A DNA stretch of 64,000 nucleotides, taken from Podospora pseudoanserina. Taxonomy: Eukaryota > Ascomycota > Sordariomycetes > Sordariales > Podosporaceae. Below the pieces are notes generated by a model, which saw only the letters and a list, made by a program, of their open reading frames with translations, was not told the origin of the DNA and searched no databases. The stretch is taken from the NCBI RefSeq assembly GCF_035222485.1, contig NC_085920.1, forward strand, positions 5,270,001 to 5,334,000. The letters are read 5' to 3'. The position numbers were made by a program, and so were the translations under genes. Below are positions 57,534 to 64,000 of this stretch, in pieces (within the stretch, counting starts at the first letter, position 1; each line of letters begins with the position of its first letter).

Positions 57534-58231
57534 TTACTTTCTCTTCTCCTTCCTCCTCCTCTCCCACTCTGCCCTCTCCTCGTCGTCACTCCCACTGAAT
57601 TCCGCGTCATCATCGCTCTCCTCCTCCTGCTGCTGCTGCTGCACCAGCTTACCACCCCCCTTGACATCCCCGACGTCAACAAAGTCACCCTGGTTCAGGC
57701 TGGCGTACTCGTGCTTTCTGATAAGCTCTCTGAGTCCTTCATTTCTTGGATCTACTAACTGCAGCGCTGTCAGCCCGCCCTTGTTCTTGATCCTCGGGTT
57801 CGACCCGGCCTCGAGCATCATCTTGACCAGGGCGTTGCCGAACTCGCGCTGCTCGGGGGGCTCCGAGTTGATCCAGTGGATGGCCGTGTGCAGGGGGGTG
57901 TCACCCTCGAGGCGGTTGACGGGGTCGCACTCGAAGCCGGGCTGGTCGAGGAGGGTGTCGATTATTTCGTAGTGGCCCCGGGAGGCGGCCTCGTGGTAGA
58001 GGTGGTTGCCCATTACGGTTGTCGTGTTGTTTAGGAGGGCGGCTGCGGCGTCTTCGTCGTCTTGGGGGAGGAGGGAGAGGAGGAGGGTGAAGTTGTTGGA
58101 GCGGCAGGAGGCGATGAGGAGTTCGGCTGTTGAGGCGCCCTGGAGGGGGGTTAGTGATCGAAGGGGGGCAGGAGAAGGGGTGTGGGGGGAGGTGATACCT
58201 CGTAGGATTCTTCTTCTTTGGGGGGTGCCAT
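57534..58231 (-). CDS. small ankyrin-repeat protein
   Basis: Two exons (58199-58231, 57534-58139) give 212 residues. Three ankyrin repeats are visible: ASTAELLIASCRSNNFTLL, GNHLYHEAASRGHYEIIDTLL, and GDTPLHTAIHWIN with a following GLTALQLVDPRNEGLRELI unit. The tail has a polyQ run (QQQQQ from CTG/CAG repeats near 57628-57645) and an acidic-then-basic end (EEESDDDAEFSGSDDEE, then RRRKEKRK). The length and layout resemble the small fungal ankyrin proteins of the Yar1/YCR051W kind, but a specific ortholog is not claimed. The 11-residue first exon MAPPKEEESYE is joined by a GTATCA donor and a CACTAAC branch site. Confidence 0.82.
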
Positions 58232-59164
58232 GGTTCCAAATGGTTTATATGTATGTGAGGGTGTACGGAAGTTCGGGTTGGAAGCTATGGAACCGATGGT
58301 AGGGACGAAGGAGTTGACCAAGACAACACACTGTCAAGACAGGAGGTTGCTCTCTGTTTTCGAGAGTGAAATCGAGTCCAAAAATATTTGAGGAAGAAGG
58401 CTGAACCAACCAAACGCGCGGCTGTCAAGAAGCTGTTTGCCTTATTAGATTACGGTCAGGAGGTGGCAGTGTGCACCACCTCACACTCCTAATTCCCAGC
58501 ACCCCGCAAGGTCCCCAGCGACGCCAGCCGTCTCCGATAAGGCTGGTTTGGGCGATAAGGGGTGACCCCTGCAGAACCGAGGGTTCGGGTTGGCGGGGTT
58601 AGAGCGCTTATCGTTATCAGCCGACTCATGTTGAGGTTTCGCTTTGAACATATTTGGATGAGAGAGATATCACTGGTAATAAGAGAGTGTTTGTCAAGAA
58701 GCAGTTCCAGACCCGTTTGCTGTGCAGCCTTTGATTTGCCTTGGGAAAGTGACATGGGGCTTAGAAGACAAAGCCCTCGAAGTAACGTCTCGTAAGGGTA
58801 ATCTTAGCATGCCATGCCGCAGAAGCTCAAGTTTTGCTCAATACTCAAGATCATGTTTTTTGGGGGGGAGAATGAGATGAGCATCTAAAATGTAGCTCCT
58901 ACAATCAAATTATATACTATGTCAGCGTTGCATGGTTGAGTCCGTCAACTTGATGTTACCAGCGGGGTGGTGGCTCACCCCAGACAATTTTTTTCGTGAC
59001 AAGCTCCTGGGTTGCCGACGACTCAACTCAAACTCAACCACAACCATCTCAAAAACTTAAAGCCATAAAACAATTTCTTCAGCAACACATCACGTTCAGT
59101 ATTTCACTTTTTCACAAACAAGAGTCTGCGAATTACAAAAACCCCCCCAAAAAAAACCGTCAAA
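58232..59164. other. divergent intergenic region ankyrin gene / rpc11
   Basis: No gene is seen. It is the shared upstream region of two outward-facing genes. Confidence 0.6.
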
Positions 59165-59616
59165 ATGCCAATCCTCTGTAAGTTTTGATACTTTTATCCT
59201 GTATATACGAACGACATCATAAGCTAACCAGCCACCAAAAGTCTGCCCCTACTGCGCGAACATGCTCATCCTCTCCCGGATGGACACAGGCGGCAACCGC
59301 GTAGAATGCCGCACCTGCCCCTACCAGCACGCCATCGAGAAGCCCTACTACTCCCGCAAGGTCTTCCCCAAGGTCGAAAAGGAAGATCTCTTCGGCGGCC
59401 CTGATGCCTGGGCCAACGCGCAAAAGCAAAAAGTGCAGTGCTCGTCCGCTGAGTGCTCGGGCGGGGAGGCAGCTTTCTTCCAGGTGCAAATTCGCTCTGC
59501 TGATGAGCCCATGACGACATTCTACAGGGTAGGTTTTCGCCTGAAGTGAAAGATGAGAATCATGGCTGACAGTGTGGTAGTGCTTGACCTGCGGGAAGAA
59601 CTGGAGAGAAAACTGA
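59165..59616 (+). CDS. rpc11: RNA polymerase III subunit C11
   Basis: Small zinc subunit of RNA polymerase III, needed for RNA cleavage, termination and reinitiation. Exons 59165-59177, 59242-59528 and 59581-59616 give 111 residues, the normal size. The N-terminal ribbon has CPYCANML and CRTCPY. The C-terminal TFIIS-like ribbon has CSSAEC, then QIRSADEPMTTFYRCLTCG, with the acidic DE pair that drives cleavage, and ends in WREN as in yeast Rpc11. The first exon holds just MPIL plus one base; the last exon is 36 nt, so both ends are easily missed. RPB9 and RPA12 differ in the first ribbon and tail. Confidence 0.95.
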
Positions 59617-59994
59617 TTTCTTATGGTGGATGGGGGTGTGAGAGAGCAAAAGGTTCACTGGAGAAGGAAGCATTGCATGGAGTTCTGGTTATGGGGGTAT
59701 CTTGATTATTCATTATCTGGTGGTTGGCGTTTATGTTGGATATATCAACGGGAGATGTGCCTGCCTCTCATCAAGGAGACCGCGTCTGGAAAATATACAT
59801 CCTTGCCCACGTGTCTATCCATGTCGCACCACCCTGCTGCCGGGTTGTCCTTCTTCTCAGCGTGTGCCGTCATCTCAGGGGGCATTCCTCGGCGCGCACG
59901 TGTATATACAACTCCGCCGCTATATGTGCTCTCATGGGCACAGCGCGACGATGGTTGTGTCGTCTCTTTCGTTTTCCTGCTTCCGCGGTCTCCC
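59617..59994. other. convergent intergenic region rpc11 / med31
   Basis: No gene is seen. Both genes end here, 378 bp apart. Confidence 0.6.
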
Positions 59995-60449
59995 TCAGCT
60001 CAACGACTCGCGATGCCACTCCACCGCAGCCTTCATTCCCTCGGTAACTAGCGCATGCGTCAAGTTCGGCGACAGGATATCCTTTCTGAAGCGCTCGACC
60101 TGAAGAAGCTCCAGCATCTTCAGACACGAAGTAGGATATGTGATATACTGGAGATATGGCGGGCGCGTCCAGTATTGCAAGTAATCGAGGTACGCAACGA
60201 AGGCGGGATTTTGGAGGAATTTCCGGGAGGCCAGGTAGTTAACATATTCTGGGTTCCCTAGGGCTTGGACAAACTGTCGAGTGTCAGCCAAACGCGAAGC
60301 AAGCCTGGTGAATGGGGAATGTGTTTGCTGACCTCCAATTCCAGCTCGAAACGTGTGTGGCCGCCGTACTTTGGCTCCTGCGAGGTCGCCTCGGGCACTG
60401 GAGGGGGATCTTGGGCTGAGCTGCCTATTGACATTGGTTCGGATGCCAT
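59995..60449 (-). CDS. med31: Mediator complex subunit 31 (Soh1)
   Basis: Middle-module subunit of Mediator, which bridges activators and RNA polymerase II. Two exons (60333-60449, 59995-60273) give 131 residues. The highly conserved core is clear: [22 protein letters not shown] across the splice, then [23 protein letters not shown] and CLKMLELLQ. The short N-terminus ([20 protein letters not shown]) is variable. The donor is GTCAGC (weak), but the join restores the LEFVQ core exactly, and the branch site CTGAC is good. Confidence 0.95.
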
Positions 60450-60889
60450 GTTGTTGATGTTCAGGTGAGGCTGTCCAGGTCGCAGATCAGGTAAAGAGAC
60501 GGTGCCTGGTTATCAAGGTGCTTGTGTGACGCAGTTGTTCAGGTCGAAAGCACGGAAATTGCCAGCGAAGAGCCGCTGAATGCAGGGAGCTTCACTGCGC
60601 TAAATTGGGCTTTTTCCAGGGATATGGCGCCCCACTTGCAGGGCTGCAGCTGCCTGCTCGGCCGTTTACTATAGCGGCAGCAAGGTACCGACCACCTCCC
60701 GTCGCCGGATGAAGGGTTCCAAGAGAACAACAACGCATTTGTGATAGTTCATACCACCAGAACTTGTATCACTCTACACTTACAACCATATTTTCAACAG
60801 TTTTCGCGGGGAAATTGTCGAGCGCAGAGTTATCGGGTCACTTTCGGACCCCGCATCACTTGGCCCTTGAGGCCTGCCCATCTCTCAGG
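60450..60889. other. divergent promoter of med31 and signal peptide peptidase
   Basis: No gene is seen. It is the upstream region of both genes. Confidence 0.6.
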
Positions 60890-62623
60890 ATGTCTTTAGA
60901 GAACACCACTTCCGATTTGACAGATGGCCTCAGCAACACAACCACCACCCAGGCCCCAGAACCAACCGCCTTTGCTTTAACACTGCTACTGAGACCAGAA
61001 TATCTCTCTGTTGTGATCAGCGCGCTATGCATCATTTGGCTAGGCGCTCATGGTTCACTTCGACGACCGCCCTCAGCGGCACCCATCAAGACGAAGAAAG
61101 GCCAGAAGCAGCCTAAAGAAGACAAATTCGCCGAAGGGCTCGCTGCTTCAGACGCCATCATGTTTCCCATTTTGGCCGGTATCCTTCTGATCAGCTTGTA
61201 CTACCTCATCGAGTGGCTTCAGGACCCTGACATCTTGAACAAGTTCATGAGGGCTTACCTGTCCATCATGGCCGTTGCGAGTTTGGGCCGGCTGGCGGGA
61301 GATTCGCTGGATGTTCTGACGAGTTTGGTATTCCCGTCTACCTGGGTTGATGGCAAGGGGACAGTGTATCACATCGACTCGGACGAGCACCATCATTATG
61401 TTGTCGACAAGGCCACTGGTCAGAACAAGGTTGTCCGGGACCGGACGTCTCCCCTTCCTGGCTTCCTGTCTATTCTGGCGCCGTCAAAAAAAGCTGGGGA
61501 TGTCCTCTGGCTGGTACGGCATCTTTTCACTGAGGAATGGACTGTCAAGTTTGCGATGCATGGCTTGGTCTTTGTCAAGTTCAATATCAAGCTCAACGAC
61601 TTGTTTGGGTTCATGGTTTCGATACCCTTTGCTGCGGCGTACCACTATCTTGGCTGGAACATTTTGTCCAACATTATGAGCGCGGGGATGTGCTACGCTA
61701 CGTTTATGCTTTTGTCGCCAACATCGTTCGGGATCGGGACTATGGTTTTGTGGGGGCTTTTTGTTTATGATATTGTCATGGTGTTCTATACGTAAGTCAT
61801 TTTCCTTCCTTCGAGATCTTGGCTGTCACAAGCTAACACCATCCGAAGTCCCTACATGATCACAGTCGCAACAAAGCTCGACGCCCCTATCAAGCTGGTC
61901 TTCGAGAACAACAAGAGCGTCAGCATGCTCGGTCTCGGCGACATCGTCGTCCCCGGCATGCTTATGGGACTTGCACTTCGCTTTGATCTCTACCAATTCT
62001 ACCAGAAGCAGATCAAGCTCGAACCTGTCGAGCTGGTTTTGGAGACCCTGGCGGAGGATGGAACAAAATCGGTTACTACTACTGAGACTTGCGAACGTCG
62101 GGTCAAGGCTCCGTTTGTTGATCCCAGGGGACAGTGGGGCAACAGACTTTGGTGCACCCAATTTGGTGGTTTGTTTCCTGTCAAGGCGGCTACCTCGGTC
62201 CGGGCTGCCACCGCCTTTCCGAAACCCTACTTTTATGCCTCTATGGTTGGGTACACCGCGGGTATGCTGGTCACGTTGACAATGTTGTTGGTTTTTAGAC
62301 ATGGTCAGCCGGCGCTGCTCTATCTGGTGCCTGGCGTTACCGGAGCGTTGTGGCTGACTGCTTTGGCGAGAGGTGAGTTAAAGGATGTGTGGGGGTATAC
62401 TGAGGATGGAAGCCTTGACACGGAGGATGTGGTTGTCGATGTTGCGGGAGAATCGAAGGTTGTGGAGAAGAAGGACGGGGAGGTCGAGAAGAAGGCTGGG
62501 GAGGTCGACAAGAAGGAGGGCAAGGAGAGCGGTGACAAGAAGGATGACTCAGAGAGCTATGATGTCTTTCACTTCTCCATCTCCGCGCCGCGGATAGCGT
62601 CAAAGGTCATAAAAGCAACCTAG
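60890..62623 (+). CDS. signal peptide peptidase (presenilin-fold aspartyl protease)
   Basis: Intramembrane protease of the ER that cuts leftover signal peptides and some tail-anchored proteins. Two exons (60890-61791, 61849-62623) give 558 residues. The three family motifs are present: FVYDIVMVF with the first catalytic Asp (about residue 293), LGLGDIVVPG with the second (about 330), and QPALLYLVP (PAL) near 475. Several hydrophobic helices surround them. The join AC|T falls just after the first Asp motif. An extra loop (about 350-410, TTTETCERRVKAPFVDPRG) is longer than in animal SPP. The tail is hydrophilic with tandem KK repeats (own entry). The ATG at 60890 is the first usable start; upstream reading needs TTG. 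Confidence 0.93.
62462..62524 (+). repeat. three 21-nt tandem units in the peptidase tail
   Basis: Three in-frame 21-nt units encode VEKKDGE, VEKKAGE and VDKKEGK. They lie in the hydrophilic C-terminal tail of the signal peptide peptidase and vary mostly by single bases. Confidence 0.75.
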
Positions 62624-62803
62624 GGGGTTTACGAGGGACCCGAACGGGGACCGTCTCGGAATTGGAACTATTGGGGCATTGCTATTACAGATTAGGGCGG
62701 GTTATGCATAGCGAGTGTTTCGTACGATGGCAGTTTTAGTCCCTAGAAGCGATGCATCGAGTGTGTTCACCAAGTCATTATTCATTCCTTCATTCACGCG
62801 ACA

Positions 62804-63854
62804 CTACCTATTCGCCTCTGCAAAATCAAGCAGTTCGTCCAATTCCAGGAACTCATACGGGCCCAGCTCCCACCCCAGGGCATCCTCTTTGCGATCAGGC
62901 GTCCTCACGGCAGTGGCAATCATGTAATCCGGCCCCATAGACCTCAAACACATTTTCACATCCTCGACTTTTCCCCCCCGGAACCTGATATCAAACTTCC
63001 TGATCGCTTGCGCGGTATCTGTGTCGACATCATCATCATCATCCTCCCTAGCGGGGACCTCCCACGCTTCTGTTGGTCTTGGAGGGCGGAAAGAGACAAA
63101 CTCCAGCTCCCTCAGCCACTCGGCCAGGAGAGCCTCGCCCGTGAGCTTGATGTAAGCCTCCCTCAACGCCCAGAGCGCATAAAACGCGCGGAGCTTCCCG
63201 TCGATGAGGTCCTCTGGCTTGGAACCGGATACCAAACCTGGCACGGCGGAGAGGACACGGTACTTGAGGTAGGTGACCTCGCCCGGGCCGAAGACGTCGG
63301 CGTGCATGTCCACGAAACCGGGCCAGCCGGCGGGGTCGGTGAGGATCAGCTTGTGGTCGCGGTCGCGGCGTTCAGAGGTGCAGACTACGTCTACGCCTGT
63401 GTCTGCTTGTCCCGAGTGATAGTTGGCCACGGCGACGAGGGCGACGAGGCCGGCTTGGTGGGTCACGTTGAAGGAGACGGGCTCTTGGCCGGTGGAGGGG
63501 TCGAGGTAGACGGGTTTTGTTTTGGAGTTGCGGGTTATGGTTGTGGCGGACCAGGGGGTGGGGGTGAGCTTGGTGATGGCGTAGTGCTTGAGGAGGTGGG
63601 AGGCGAGGGACATTTTGGCGTCGCGGACGTGGAAGTAGCGGAGGACCGAGGCGCGTTCTGACTCTGGGAGGAGGGATAATGCTCGGGAGGCCTGGTAGGG
63701 GGGGTTAGTAAGATGGGATGAAACAGTTGGGGTGAGTGAATGGACTTACATGAGTCTCGAGTTGTTTGGTTTGGGTGGCTTCGGGGTACCAGGGGCGGGT
63801 GTCTAGGATCCACTGGACGAGGACGGGTTCTTTTTTGTTTGATGGCGATGCCAT
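62804..63854 (-). CDS. 4'-phosphopantetheinyl transferase (NpgA/Lys5 type)
   Basis: Transfers the phosphopantetheine arm from CoA to carrier proteins. In fungi one enzyme of this class serves polyketide and peptide synthases and the lysine enzyme alpha-aminoadipate reductase. Exons 63750-63854 and 62804-63691 give 330 residues. Signatures: HLLKHYAITKL and SFNVTHQAGLVALVAV; TGVDVV (metal-binding Asp); and FYALWALREAYIKLTGEAL, the WxxKEA-like motif, here with Arg in place of Lys. An acidic loop (EDDDDDVDTD, about 250-260) is inserted near the end. The start MASPSNKKEP is joined by a clean GTAAGT intron. The first 150 bp right of the gene belong to its promoter and hold a G-run (63860-63871). 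Confidence 0.9.
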
Positions 63855-64000
63855 GATTGAAGGGGGGGGGGGTTAGGATAAATCGAATGATTCTATTGTG
63901 AGTTTGGCGGTGAAATGTTTCGGGATGTTGCTCATCAGATCATGTAAAATGCGCCGAGCGTTGTGAGTTCTGGGGGAGGGGCGGATGAGTGAAACCTCCG

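Overview
The window is nuclear DNA of a filamentous ascomycete, most likely a Sordariomycete and probably Sordariales. The signs are short GT-AG introns with CTAAC/CTGAC branch sites, a Neurospora-type al-1 phytoene desaturase, a dispersed single 5S rRNA gene, a HET-domain gene relic, a very long class II myosin, and CFEM and PAN-type surface proteins. All gene models were spliced by eye from reading frame, splice consensus and family alignment remembered from known proteins. No search was run.

Layout from left to right: a T-rich gene-free start (1-2142); an NAD-type short-chain dehydrogenase (-); aspartate-semialdehyde dehydrogenase (+) with Gcn4/CPC1-type sites upstream; an F-BAR/RhoGAP protein (+); tRNA-Asn copy 1; al-1 phytoene desaturase (+) behind a cluster of GATC sites; a peroxisomal acyl-CoA thioesterase (-) whose last small exon ends in SKL; an Osh1-type oxysterol-binding protein (+); tRNA-Asn copy 2 (-); a Red1/ZFC3H1-like RNA-surveillance zinc-finger protein (-) divergent from the myosin II heavy chain (+); tRNA-Asn copy 3; a CFEM protein (+); a 5S rRNA gene, then a 5S fragment that abuts a decayed HET-domain gene; a cyclophilin (-); Sgf11 of the SAGA deubiquitinase module (-); a NAA50-like acetyltransferase (+); and glucokinase (-). 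After a 2.6 kb gene-free stretch come a membrane-anchored PAN-type protein (-), a second void of 3.3 kb, an Hsp70-like ATPase with a proline-rich head (+), a thaumatin-like protein (+), an ankyrin protein (-), RNA polymerase III subunit C11 (+), Mediator subunit 31 (-), signal peptide peptidase (+) and a 4'-phosphopantetheinyl transferase (-).

Most genes are conserved housekeeping genes in no evident operon-like or biosynthetic cluster. Several act in transcription and RNA fate (Sgf11, Med31, Rpc11, Red1-like), others in cytokinesis and cell polarity (myosin II, F-BAR RhoGAP) and in primary metabolism (Hom2, glucokinase, thioesterase).

The most interesting item is the NAA50-like gene. Its N-terminus carries a textbook PCNA-interacting (PIP) motif, which would link a cohesion-related acetyltransferase to replication. 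In this sequence the head and the catalytic domain lie in different frames, joined at a six-C run. Second are the 5S fragment at the edge of the HET relic and the GATC cluster in front of al-1.
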